Positions 1-6,774 of a stretch of DNA of 6,774 nt are shown one piece after another. Position numbers and translations under genes: made by a program. Source of the DNA: Marinosulfonomonas sp. (GTDB lineage Bacteria; Pseudomonadota; Alphaproteobacteria; Rhodobacterales; Rhodobacteraceae); the NCBI GenBank assembly GCA_019090845.1, contig JAHRVD010000278.1:1-6774 (forward strand). Direction: 5' to 3'. Below the pieces are notes generated by a model, which did no database searches, was not told the origin of the DNA, and worked only from the letters and a program-made list of their open reading frames with translations. Within the stretch, counting starts at the first letter, position 1. Each line of letters opens with the position of its first letter.

Positions 1-19
1 AGATGTGTATAAGAGACAG
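1..19 (+). other. Nextera transposase adapter (untrimmed sequencing artefact)
   Basis: The first 19 bases, AGATGTGTATAAGAGACAG, are identical to the Tn5 mosaic-end sequence used in Illumina Nextera libraries. The SufB reading frame stays open through them by chance and yields the five spurious residues MYKRQ from a GTG at position 5. Native sequence begins at or close to position 20. This marks the window start as a physical contig end, so nothing can be inferred from these bases about the start, promoter or ribosome binding site of sufB. Confidence 0.95.
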
Positions 20-1261
<1,242 letters not shown>

Positions 1262-1433
1262 ATGTACGACACTTGGCAAATTGGCAGGCAGATCGAATTC
1301 GCAGGCAAAATCCGCCTGACTGGACGGCAAATTGTGGCAAAAAAACGCGAAATTGAACCGTTGAAGCCAAATTTTTGCCCAGAAATTGCGCTTTATCCCG
1401 AAACGAGGACAACCCAAATCTGGAACGCTCGTG
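1262..1433 (+). other. Spacer between sufB and the membrane-protein gene
   Basis: These 172 bases hold no convincing gene. An ATG directly after the sufB stop opens a long frame, but it is rich in Arg and Trp and becomes an out-of-frame shadow of the next gene. The spacer contains two copies of GGCAAATTG (1275-1283 and 1326-1334), a weak 5-bp hairpin CAGGC/GCCTG (1302-1318), and an inverted repeat GGCAAAAA/TTTTTGCC (1336-1343 and 1372-1379). I see no persuasive promoter or GC-rich intrinsic terminator, so read-through from sufB is the simplest reading. Confidence 0.6.
1336..1379 (+). repeat. 8-bp inverted repeat in the spacer after sufB
   Basis: GGCAAAAA (1336-1343) and TTTTTGCC (1372-1379) are perfect reverse complements separated by 28 bases. 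The right arm carries a five-T run but is followed by GCCC rather than ending in T's, and the stem is A/T-rich. It is therefore a poor match to an intrinsic terminator. It could be a weak RNA hairpin or an mRNA processing site, or chance in an A/T-rich spacer. Confidence 0.35.
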
Positions 1434-2006
1434 ATGGATCAGGAACAAAAGAAAAACTTCGGAGAACGGCTAAAACGCATTTCCAAAGGTGGTGCAAATA
1501 CCACCGCACAGGTATATGTCGGGCCGGTCGAGGAAGCGAAAGTTCGCAGGCAGGCGGACGCTGGCGATCTGTCCAGTTCGATGCAGTATCCGCTATGGAT
1601 TATCGGTGCGGTTATACTTGGCGCAGGTTCAGTCGTTTTAAGCAGGCTGGTGCGGTTTCAGGTGACCGGCGGCGCACTGGCGGGCGAAAATTCAGATTTA
1701 TTGATGATCGTGGACGGTGTCGTGGCGCTGACGTTTGTAATCGCATTTCGCTCGATGCTTGGGGTCAATGGATTGTCGATGAAATTGGCCAAAATCGTGG
1801 GCGTCGTTGCGATGATAGGGCTGATGCATTCGCTGGTCCACGAAGCGCCGGGAGCATTTGCAAAAGTGTTTTCGCCAGTTTGGGTGAACGAAGTTATTGC
1901 CACGACGAAGCCGCGATCGGTGTTGTTTCTAAGGGGCGGATTTGTAACATCCGAATTCCAGCACGGCAAATCCGCAGGTCTGCTGGCCGATTTGCAAATC
2001 GACTGA
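1434..2006 (+). CDS. Unrecognised 190-residue membrane protein between sufB and sufC
   Basis: I do not recognise a named family. From the ATG at 1434 the protein has a charged cytosolic-type N-terminus of about 50 residues (Lys/Arg-rich to residue 20, then TTAQVYVGPVEEAKVRR). Three hydrophobic segments follow, at about residues 52-71, 89-108 and 118-135. A tail of about 55 residues, mostly soluble, begins HSLVHEAPGAF. No signal peptide or Cys motif is seen. The start is chosen because GGAA (1422-1425) lies 8 bases upstream and the preceding in-frame residues look like non-coding translation; a GTG at 1431 and a longer start at 1386 are possible. It lies on the same strand as the flanking suf genes but has loose spacers on both sides, unlike the rest of the operon. 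A role in Fe-S assembly is inferred from position only. That the frame is genuinely coding is supported by the coherent membrane pattern. Confidence 0.78.
   Translation: MDQEQKKNFGERLKRISKGGANTTAQVYVGPVEEAKVRRQADAGDLSSSMQYPLWIIGAVILGAGSVVLSRLVRFQVTGGALAGENSDLLMIVDGVVALTFVIAFRSMLGVNGLSMKLAKIVGVVAMIGLMHSLVHEAPGAFAKVFSPVWVNEVIATTKPRSVLFLRGGFVTSEFQHGKSAGLLADLQID
1936..1975 (+). repeat. 9-bp inverted repeat near the 3' end of the membrane-protein gene
   Basis: GCGGATTTG (1936-1944) and CAAATCCGC (1967-1975) are perfect reverse complements around a 22-base spacer, inside the last 25 codons of the 190-residue gene. The right arm shares CAAATC with the 14-bp palindrome 13 bases further on, so alternative RNA pairings are possible. 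There is no U-run, so it is not a standard terminator. Confidence 0.45.
1988..2001. repeat. Perfect 14-bp palindrome at the gene end
   Basis: CGATTTGCAAATCG reads identically on both strands and ends two bases before the TGA stop (2004-2006) of the membrane-protein gene. With no loop it is more like a protein-binding dyad than an RNA hairpin. It also overlaps the coding sequence for LQID. Its location upstream of the sufC spacer makes a regulatory site conceivable, but I do not match it to a known IscR, RirA or Irr operator. Confidence 0.4.
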
Positions 2007-2193
2007 ACCACCCAAATACCGGCGGGTTTAGCCAAGTACTAACCACATCCAATTTCTGCACCGCACCCGGTGATGGCTTGTCATTGCCGGGGCTTGCATT
2101 TAGGTGCCATTCGTCCACTGACACAACTGCAACGCCAAAAGGTGTAGCTGCGTTATGAAATTACCGCTTAACTTCGTGATCCGGGAATGAAAA
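2007..2193 (+). other. Spacer upstream of sufC
   Basis: These 187 bases hold no gene of normal size. They contain a possible 11-codon frame (2155-2190) just ahead of sufC and a small hairpin ACGCC-AAAA-GGTGT (2132-2145, one G-T pair). I see no strong -35/-10 pair: TTGTCA at 2078-2083 has only a poor -10 candidate 17 bases downstream. Either an internal promoter or simple read-through could serve sufC. Confidence 0.5.
2155..2190 (+). CDS. Possible 11-codon leader frame before sufC
   Basis: An ATG at 2155 opens the frame MKLPLNFVIRE, which stops at TGA 2188-2190, three bases before the sufC ATG and in the same frame. AAAAGG (2137-2142) lies 12 bases upstream, rather far for a ribosome binding site, and its GG is in the stem of a small hairpin. 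The sufC ribosome binding site (GGGAA, 2183-2187) lies inside the frame, so translation of one could affect the other. There are no cysteine codons, which argues against cysteine-dependent attenuation. It may well be chance. Confidence 0.2.
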   Translation: MKLPLNFVIRE

Positions 2194-2949
2194 ATGCTTG
2201 AAATCAAAGACCTGCATGTAAAATTGGCAGATGAGGATAAGCAAATCCTCAAGGGTGTTAACCTGACGGTTGGCCAGGGCCAGGTGCATGCAATTATGGG
2301 CCCCAACGGGTCTGGCAAGTCGACAATGTCATATGTTTTATCGGGCAAGCCTGGCTATGAGGTAACGGCCGGTTCGGCGTTGATGGATGGGTCTGATCTG
2401 TTGGGGATGGCACCCGAAGATCGCGCCGCCGCAGGGTTATTTCTGGCGTTTCAGTATCCGGTGGAAATTCCGGGCGTTGGCAATATGACGTTCCTGCGCA
2501 CGGCAGTAAATTCACAACGTAAAAAGCGCGGTGAAGCAGAACTGTCTGCGGCTGAATTTTTGAAAGAAATTCGTGAAAAGGCCAAAGCGCTGAAAATCGA
2601 CGCAGATATGTTGAAGCGTCCGGTCAATGTCGGATTTTCAGGTGGTGAAAAAAAGCGCAACGAAATCCTGCAAATGGCGATGCTTGAACCCAAGATGTGC
2701 GTGTTGGATGAAACTGACAGCGGTCTGGATGTGGATGCGATGAAGCTGGTGGCCGAGGGTGTGAACGGTTTGCGCGATGGCAAGCGCTCGTTTCTGGTTA
2801 TTACCCATTATCAGCGTTTGCTGGATCACATTCAGCCCGATGTCGTGCATATCATGGCCGATGGACGGATCGTAAAATCCGGCGGAGCGGAACTGGCACT
2901 GGAAGTCGAAAACAACGGCTATGCGGATATTTTGAAAGAGGTCGCCTGA
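2194..2949 (+). CDS. sufC: Fe-S cluster assembly ATPase SufC
   Basis: SufC is the ABC-type ATPase of the SufBC2D complex. It acts in the cytosol, and its ATP-driven dimerisation reshapes SufB-SufD for cluster formation. The 251-residue length is normal for the family. All nucleotide-binding elements are present: Walker A GPNGSGKST (residues 36-44), Q-loop Gln87 in AFQYP, the SufC-type signature FSGGEKKRNE (148-157), Walker B with CVLDETDSGLD (Asp172, Glu173, D-loop to 179), and the switch His205 in ITHYQ. The SGGEKKRNE and LDETDSGLD wording separates SufC from transporter ATPases. The ATG at 2194 is preceded by GGGAA (2183-2187) with a 6-base spacing. The stop is separated by one base from the sufD start, indicating coupled translation. 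The call is essentially certain. Confidence 0.98.
   Translation: MLEIKDLHVKLADEDKQILKGVNLTVGQGQVHAIMGPNGSGKSTMSYVLSGKPGYEVTAGSALMDGSDLLGMAPEDRAAAGLFLAFQYPVEIPGVGNMTFLRTAVNSQRKKRGEAELSAAEFLKEIREKAKALKIDADMLKRPVNVGFSGGEKKRNEILQMAMLEPKMCVLDETDSGLDVDAMKLVAEGVNGLRDGKRSFLVITHYQRLLDHIQPDVVHIMADGRIVKSGGAELALEVENNGYADILKEVA
2937..2941 (+). promoter_or_regulatory. Ribosome binding site for sufD, inside sufC
   Basis: AGAGG within the final codons of sufC lies 9 bases before the sufD ATG at 2951. It supports that start and shows that the two genes are translationally linked. Confidence 0.75.
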
Positions 2950-2950
2950 C

Positions 2951-4234
2951 ATGGCGCTTGCGAAAATAAAGCAGGACGCCATGCAGGAACGCCTTGCCAC
3001 ACTAAACATGCCAAAGGGCGCTGCCTGGGCTATGGCGGCACGCAATGATGCGGTTGCCCGGTTGGCCAAGGCCGGATTGCCGGGGCGACGTGACGAATAT
3101 TGGAAATACACCGATCCTTCGTCGCTGGTTCAAACAGTTGCCGTTCCGGCGGCCCCGTTTGCAACCGATGAATCGCCCGTATTCGGGCAGATTGACCGTT
3201 TGAAAATCGTATTCAGGGACGGGGTTTTTGACGCTTCGGCCTCGGATGACCTTAGCATGGAAGGCATTGAGATCGAGCGCCTTTCAGACGCAGTACAAAT
3301 GGACATTCACTGGGCAAAAGAGCTTTACGGCGTGCTTGAAAAAAATGGTCAGGACCCTGTTGCCCGTCCCTTGGCGACGCTCAATACCGGGTTTGCCACA
3401 GATGGGGTTGTGATCCGCGTCACGGGGCGCCCCTCAAAACCGGTGTCGCTTATCTATTTGCACAACCAAGAAACCTCGGATGCAATCCTGCACCACGTAA
3501 TTCGTGTGGAAAAGGGCGCTGCGTTAACCCTGTTGGAAAATGGCCCCGCCGCCGCCCGTTTCAGCAAGGTGCTGGAAGTGGATGTCGCTGAGCATGGGTC
3601 TTTCCATCATATCCGGGCTCAGGGGCGCGATCATGAACGCCGCGCAGTGACCCATATGTTTGGCCGGCTTGGAAGTGACAGCCTGTTTAAATCTTTTACC
3701 CTGACGGCCAATGGCGTGATGACACGCAACGAAGTCGTGCTGGAATTGACTGGCGACAATGGCGTGGCCAATGTGGCTGGCGCGGCACTTGGCGATGGTG
3801 AATTTCATCATGATGACACGGTGTTCATAACCCATGACGCGGTTGGCTGTAAAAGCCGTCAGGTGTTCAAAAAGGTGTTGCGCAACGGTGCAACCGGTGT
3901 TTTTCAGGGCAAGATACTGGTTAAATCTGGCGCGCAAAAAACCGATGGTTACCAGATTAGTCAGGCTTTGCTGCTTGATGGTGACTCTCAGTTTCTGGCA
4001 AAGCCGGAACTGGAAATTTATGCCGACGATGTAATCTGTTCGCATGGCTCGACCTCTGGCGAAATAGACGATGACGCGATGTTTTATCTGCGCTCGCGCG
4101 GTGTCCCCGAGGGCATTGCGCAGGATCTTTTGACCCGTGCGTTTCTGGCCGAAGTTATCGAGGAAATCGACGATCCGGTGATAGCGGACGACATTCAGAG
4201 CCGCCTTGAGTCATGGCTGCAACGGCGCGGCTAG
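2951..4234 (+). CDS. sufD: Fe-S cluster assembly protein SufD
   Basis: SufD is the SufB paralogue that completes the SufBC2D scaffold and takes part in iron acquisition and cluster formation at the SufB-SufD interface. The 427 residues match the family (423 in E. coli). The N-terminal helical domain carries LPGRRDEYWKYT at about residues 43-54, a SufD hallmark. A beta-helix core follows (about 150-360). The C-terminal segment has DDVICSHGSTSGEIDDD and then FYLRSRG at about residues 359-384. His365 in CSHGST is 62 residues from the C-terminus and corresponds to E. coli His360, which pairs functionally with SufB Cys405. The ATG at 2951 is fixed by an AGAGG ribosome binding site in sufC. The last 22 bases overlap the start chosen for the following YIP1-like gene. 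Nothing appears damaged. Confidence 0.97.
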   Translation: MALAKIKQDAMQERLATLNMPKGAAWAMAARNDAVARLAKAGLPGRRDEYWKYTDPSSLVQTVAVPAAPFATDESPVFGQIDRLKIVFRDGVFDASASDDLSMEGIEIERLSDAVQMDIHWAKELYGVLEKNGQDPVARPLATLNTGFATDGVVIRVTGRPSKPVSLIYLHNQETSDAILHHVIRVEKGAALTLLENGPAAARFSKVLEVDVAEHGSFHHIRAQGRDHERRAVTHMFGRLGSDSLFKSFTLTANGVMTRNEVVLELTGDNGVANVAGAALGDGEFHHDDTVFITHDAVGCKSRQVFKKVLRNGATGVFQGKILVKSGAQKTDGYQISQALLLDGDSQFLAKPELEIYADDVICSHGSTSGEIDDDAMFYLRSRGVPEGIAQDLLTRAFLAEVIEEIDDPVIADDIQSRLESWLQRRG

Positions 4235-4725
4235 TGGAAATTATTGGCGATATCATCCGTTCATGGCGATTTCCGCGCCGCGTGATGCGTAAACATCTGG
4301 CAGCGGGCCTGCGAGAGGATCGTGCATTGATCTGCCTTTTCACAGCCTGCCTGTTGATATTCGTTTCACAGTTTCCCGCCCTAATGCGCGCCAGCGAACC
4401 GGAAAGCTTTGAGGCGCGGGTTGTCGGGCCACTGTTTGCATGGTTGTTCGTTGCCCCGCTGTTCATGTATATTCTGGCCGCCCTTTCGCATCTTTTGGCG
4501 CGGCTGGTTGGCGGGCAGGGCAGTTGGTTTGGGGCACGGCTGGCGTTGTTCTGGTCAATGCTGGCTGCAGCGCCGCTTTGGCTGGCCAGTGGTTTTGTGA
4601 TTGAGTTTGCAGGCGCGACTTTTTTGACCAATATCGTGGCGGCCCTTGCTCTGGGTATGTTTGTTGTGATCTGGATGTCTTCATTAATTGAGGCCGAAAG
4701 CGGGGCGACCCAAAGTGCAGTTTAA
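4213..4725 (+). CDS. YIP1-like membrane protein, first of a pair
   Basis: This is a 170-residue integral membrane protein resembling the small YIP1-family proteins found between sufD and sufS in Rhodobacteraceae. That resemblance is from memory of the arrangement and was not searched. A basic amphipathic N-terminus (about residues 1-37, with GLREDRAL before the first membrane segment) is followed by hydrophobic segments at about 38-56, 70-96, 108-130 and 138-158. No catalytic motif is seen. The start overlaps the end of sufD by 22 bases and has only a weak ribosome binding site, so coupling to sufD translation is likely. A GTG at 4234, overlapping the sufD stop as TAGTG, is a serious alternative. 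It overlaps the next gene by 11 bases. Its biochemical role is unknown; a membrane-anchoring or accessory role for the Suf machinery is inference from position. Confidence 0.8.
   Translation: MAATARLVEIIGDIIRSWRFPRRVMRKHLAAGLREDRALICLFTACLLIFVSQFPALMRASEPESFEARVVGPLFAWLFVAPLFMYILAALSHLLARLVGGQGSWFGARLALFWSMLAAAPLWLASGFVIEFAGATFLTNIVAALALGMFVVIWMSSLIEAESGATQSAV
4702..4705 (+). promoter_or_regulatory. Ribosome binding site deciding a GTG start
   Basis: GGGG lies 9 bases upstream of the GTG at 4715. It favours that codon over the in-frame TTG at 4688 as the start of the second YIP1-like gene. Confidence 0.5.
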
Positions 4726-5308
4726 CGTTAAGGATCTGGTCGTGGCGGCGTGGGCTTCGGTGCGCGACCCCCGGGCTGGTGCGCGTCAGATCATGGCCGT
4801 GTCGATGCCGCGTAAAAGTCGGTGGGAAGCGTTGTTTCTGATCGTTGTCCTTAGTGTTTTGCTAACACAGCTGACACAGGTGTTTACCGGGCATTCGGCC
4901 GGGATTATTGTCGGCGGACCGGGGTTAAGCACCCCGTTGGCACTTGGCCTTATGCAACTGGTGATGTTGGTTGTCATGATCTTTGGCATATTCCTGCTTG
5001 GTCGGCAGGCGCAGGGAACCGGCAGTTTTGATGACACGATCCTGCTGGTCACATGGCTGCAATTCATCCTGATCTGTTTGCAGGTGCTTCAGACGGTTGC
5101 ATTTATGCTTGTTCCAATTGTCGGCAACATCCTTGGTTTGGCCGGTTTTGCCCTGTTCTTCTGGCTACTCGCAAATTTCGTAACCGAGCTGCATGGTTTT
5201 TCCTCACCGGGCCGCGTTTTCGTGTCGATCCTGATCGCGATGGTTGGATTTGCGATCTTGCTGTCGGTCGTTCTGAGTGTCCTTGGCGTAAAGGTTGCCG
5301 GTGCATGA
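4715..5308 (+). CDS. YIP1 family membrane protein, second of a pair
   Basis: This 197-residue protein is highly hydrophobic, with segments at about residues 38-56, 76-96, 109-131, 134-157 and 168-190. It has the YIP1-type layout of a short cytosolic N-terminus (DLVVAAWASVRDPRAGARQIM) before the first helix, plus the segments TWLQFI and LLANFVTELHGF, which I associate with alphaproteobacterial YIP1 proteins. The GTG start is preferred because the upstream TTG (4688) would add nine unlikely residues and a 38-base overlap. The GTG gives an 11-base overlap with the preceding gene and a ribosome binding site. It ends in an ATGA overlap with sufS. The first member of the pair has similar size, placement and membrane character, so the two could act as a heteromer. 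Function is unknown; bacterial YIP1-domain proteins are poorly characterised. Confidence 0.84.
   Translation: MQFNVKDLVVAAWASVRDPRAGARQIMAVSMPRKSRWEALFLIVVLSVLLTQLTQVFTGHSAGIIVGGPGLSTPLALGLMQLVMLVVMIFGIFLLGRQAQGTGSFDDTILLVTWLQFILICLQVLQTVAFMLVPIVGNILGLAGFALFFWLLANFVTELHGFSSPGRVFVSILIAMVGFAILLSVVLSVLGVKVAGA
5290..5294 (+). promoter_or_regulatory. Ribosome binding site for sufS
   Basis: AAAGG lies 10 bases before the ATG at 5305 and supports that start rather than the much longer open frame beginning at 5053, whose first 84 residues are an out-of-frame shadow of the YIP1 gene. Confidence 0.65.
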
Positions 5309-6531
5309 AAAACTTTGATGTAAACGCCATTCGCGCGGATTTTCCGATCCTTGCGCGGCAGGTGAACGACAAACCGCTGGTCTATCTGGATAATGGTGCT
5401 TCGTCGCAAAAACCGCAGGTGGTCATTGATGCGATTACCAATGCGTATTCGCATGAATATTCGAATGTTCACAGGGGATTACATTACCTTTCTAATGTAG
5501 CTACCGAGAAATACGAAGCCGTGCGCGCAACTATTGCCAAGTTCCTGAACGCAGCAAGTGAAGATGATATCATCCTGAACTCAGGCACCACCGAAGGCAT
5601 CAACATGGTGGCCTATGGCTGGGCCATGCCGCGAATGGCGGCAGGGGATGAAATTGTTCTGTCAGTGATGGAGCATCACGCCAATATCGTGCCGTGGCAT
5701 TTTCTTCGGGAACGTCAGGGGGTTGTGTTGAAATGGGTCGAAACAGATGCCGCCGGCCATCTCGACCCGGCCAAGGTGGCTGCGGCAATTACCGATAAGA
5801 CCAAATTGGTTGCAATAACACATGTTTCCAATGTGTTGGGAAGCAAAGTTGATGTAAAAGAAATCACCCGTCTGGCCCACGCACAGGGCGTGCCGGTGCT
5901 GGTGGACGGCTCGCAGGCGGCGGTTCACATGCCGGTAGACGTGCGCGATATTGGCTGTGATTTCTATGCAATCACCGGGCATAAACTATATGGTCCGACG
6001 GGCTCTGGAGCAATCTATGTTACCCGTGAACGGATGGCTGAGATGCGCCCCTTCATCGGTGGCGGAGACATGATCCGTGAAGTGACGCGCGAAGCGGTCA
6101 GTTACAATGATCCACCGATGAAGTTTGAGGCCGGAACACCGGGCATCGTGCAAACCATCGGGTTTGGCGTGGCACTGGAGTATCTGATGGCGCTTGGGAT
6201 GGGCAACATTGCGCGCCATGAAGAGCAGTTAAAAACCTATGCGCAGTCGCGCTTGCAGGGGCTGAACTGGCTGAATGTTCAGGGCAATACGCCCGACAAG
6301 GCGGCGATATTTTCCTTTACGCTGGACGGTGCGGCGCATGCTCATGATATCTCGACTGTTCTGGACAAAAAGGGGATCGCAGTACGGGCAGGGCACCACT
6401 GTGCGCAACCGCTGATGGCGCATTTGGGTGTCACGGCGACGGCTCGTGCGTCTTTCGGACTTTATAATACTACCCAAGAAGTCGACAAACTAATAGAGGC
6501 GCTTGAATTGTGTCACGAGTTGTTGGGCTAG
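5305..6531 (+). CDS. sufS: Cysteine desulfurase SufS (group II)
   Basis: SufS is a pyridoxal-phosphate enzyme that converts L-cysteine to L-alanine and leaves a persulfide on its active-site cysteine, the sulfur source for SufBCD. The 408 residues match the family. Visible residues are: HHAN with His124 (stacks on the cofactor), Asp201 and Gln204 in VDGSQA, the Schiff-base Lys227 in TGHKLYG, the persulfide Cys366 in RAGHHCAQP, and the substrate-binding Arg381 in ARASFG. The RAGHHCAQP form and the FGLYNT ending place it in the SufS/CsdA group rather than IscS/NifS. The start is set by a ribosome binding site and an ATGA overlap with the YIP1 gene. Group II enzymes generally need a sulfur acceptor (SufE or SufU), and none is encoded in this window. 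It is the last protein gene before the tRNA. Confidence 0.98.
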   Translation: MKNFDVNAIRADFPILARQVNDKPLVYLDNGASSQKPQVVIDAITNAYSHEYSNVHRGLHYLSNVATEKYEAVRATIAKFLNAASEDDIILNSGTTEGINMVAYGWAMPRMAAGDEIVLSVMEHHANIVPWHFLRERQGVVLKWVETDAAGHLDPAKVAAAITDKTKLVAITHVSNVLGSKVDVKEITRLAHAQGVPVLVDGSQAAVHMPVDVRDIGCDFYAITGHKLYGPTGSGAIYVTRERMAEMRPFIGGGDMIREVTREAVSYNDPPMKFEAGTPGIVQTIGFGVALEYLMALGMGNIARHEEQLKTYAQSRLQGLNWLNVQGNTPDKAAIFSFTLDGAAHAHDISTVLDKKGIAVRAGHHCAQPLMAHLGVTATARASFGLYNTTQEVDKLIEALELCHELLG

Positions 6532-6541
6532 GCCGCGCGGC
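6532..6541. repeat. 10-bp GC palindrome directly after sufS
   Basis: GCCGCGCGGC immediately follows the sufS stop and is a perfect palindrome. It has no loop and no following U-run, so it is not a normal intrinsic terminator. Chance is quite possible in GC-rich sequence. Confidence 0.3.
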
Positions 6542-6555
6542 GTCCCGATAAAGCG

Positions 6556-6584
6556 TTGCAGCCAAATTCACAGCCCGTTATAGA
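6556..6584 (+). promoter_or_regulatory. Possible promoter of the tRNA gene
   Basis: TTGCAG (6556-6561) and TATAGA (6579-6584) are separated by 17 bases. The -10-like element ends 9 bases before the mature tRNA 5' end, which would give a very short leader. The -35 is only a partial match, so read-through from sufS remains possible because no terminator separates them. Confidence 0.4.
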
Positions 6585-6593
6585 CCGACCCAA

Positions 6594-6670
<77 letters not shown>

Positions 6671-6774
6671 ATCTTTTCAATAACTTAGGCCTTTTTTCGG
6701 ATCAGCCTGTTGTTGCTCGGTCCGCAGAATGTCCGCAGAACGCCGCTGTAAGGCTGATATTAGCAGTGCTTCGC
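6671..6774. other. Tail after the tRNA, no convincing gene
   Basis: No supported gene is visible in these 104 bases. A minus-strand frame is open from the window edge to a stop at 6677-6679 (31 codons, with a Gln run and ending PKKGLSY), and a second minus-strand frame is also partly open. Neither can be judged without flanking sequence. A six-T run at 6692-6697 follows the self-complementary AGGCCT, but no stem strong enough for a confident tRNA terminator is visible. ATCAGCCT (6701-6708) and AGGCTGAT (6751-6758) form an 8-bp inverted repeat. Confidence 0.5.
6720..6740 (+). repeat. 10-bp tandem direct repeat
   Basis: GTCCGCAGAA occurs twice (6720-6729 and 6731-6740) separated by one base, an 11-base period. 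It sits between the arms of an 8-bp inverted repeat (6701-6708 and 6751-6758), 50 bases after a tRNA gene. An 11-base period places both copies on the same helix face, as recombinase or regulator sites can be, but this is suggestive only. Confidence 0.5.

Noticed and set aside
1386..1433. Upstream start adding 16 residues to the membrane protein
   Set aside because: GAGGA at 1405-1409 is downstream of that start and too far from 1434. The added residues look like translated spacer, and the GGAA before 1434 is better placed.
2078..2106. Possible promoter before sufC (TTGTCA plus a region 17 bases downstream)
   Set aside because: The downstream hexamer TAGGTG barely matches a -10 element, and no alternative at suitable spacing is better.
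1262..2158. Long + strand frame of 298 codons starting just after the sufB stop
   Set aside because: Its translation is rich in Arg, Trp and Cys without membrane or domain pattern, and it is the out-of-frame shadow of the 190-residue membrane protein, whose own frame is coherent.
4688..4714. TTG start of the second YIP1-like gene
   Set aside because: TTG is a rare start, it would give a 38-base overlap, and a GTG with a spaced G-rich binding site lies nine codons later.
5053..5304. 84-codon N-terminal extension of SufS
   Set aside because: It is a shadow of the YIP1 gene. The family length, ribosome binding site and ATGA overlap all place the SufS start at 5305.
6532..6541. GC palindrome after sufS as a transcription terminator
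   Set aside because: It has no loop and no U-run, so it does not fit an intrinsic terminator.
6687..6697. AGGCCT followed by six T's as the tRNA terminator
   Set aside because: The self-complementary AGGCCT cannot form a stem with a loop, and no upstream arm pairs well with it.

Overview
This is a stretch of a suf (sulfur mobilisation) Fe-S cluster assembly operon from an alphaproteobacterium, most likely a marine Rhodobacteraceae (Roseobacter-group) member. The assignment rests on the protein character of SufB, SufC, SufD and SufS, on two small YIP1-like membrane proteins lying between sufD and sufS (an arrangement I associate with this family), and on moderate GC with overlapping operon genes. 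The assignment is from recognition only; no search was run.

Layout, all genes on the + strand. Positions 1-19 match the Illumina Nextera transposase adapter (mosaic end), so the window begins at an untrimmed contig end and sufB (20-1261) has lost its 5' part. A spacer of about 170 bases follows, then an unrecognised 190-residue protein with three hydrophobic segments (1434-2006), then a spacer of about 190 bases. The compact block comes next: sufC (2194-2949), sufD (2951-4234, one base after sufC), a YIP1-like gene (4213-4725, overlapping sufD), a second YIP1-like gene (GTG start 4715-5308, overlapping the first), and sufS (5305-6531, ATGA overlap). After a 62-base gap there is a complete tRNA-Arg with anticodon CCG (6594-6670, CCA encoded), then about 100 bases with no convincing gene.

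How the genes work together: SufS removes sulfur from cysteine as a persulfide, and the SufBCD complex, with SufC as its ATPase, builds the Fe-S cluster on SufB at the SufB/SufD interface. The catalytic residues visible in SufB, SufC, SufD and SufS are intact. The three membrane proteins have no established role in this pathway. Their position between and overlapping the suf genes is the most biologically interesting part of the window. No sulfur-transfer partner (SufE/SufU), SufT, SufA or regulator is present here; if they exist they lie upstream of the contig break or elsewhere.

Most of the window is ordinary housekeeping sequence. I see no CRISPR array, insertion sequence, toxin or defence system.
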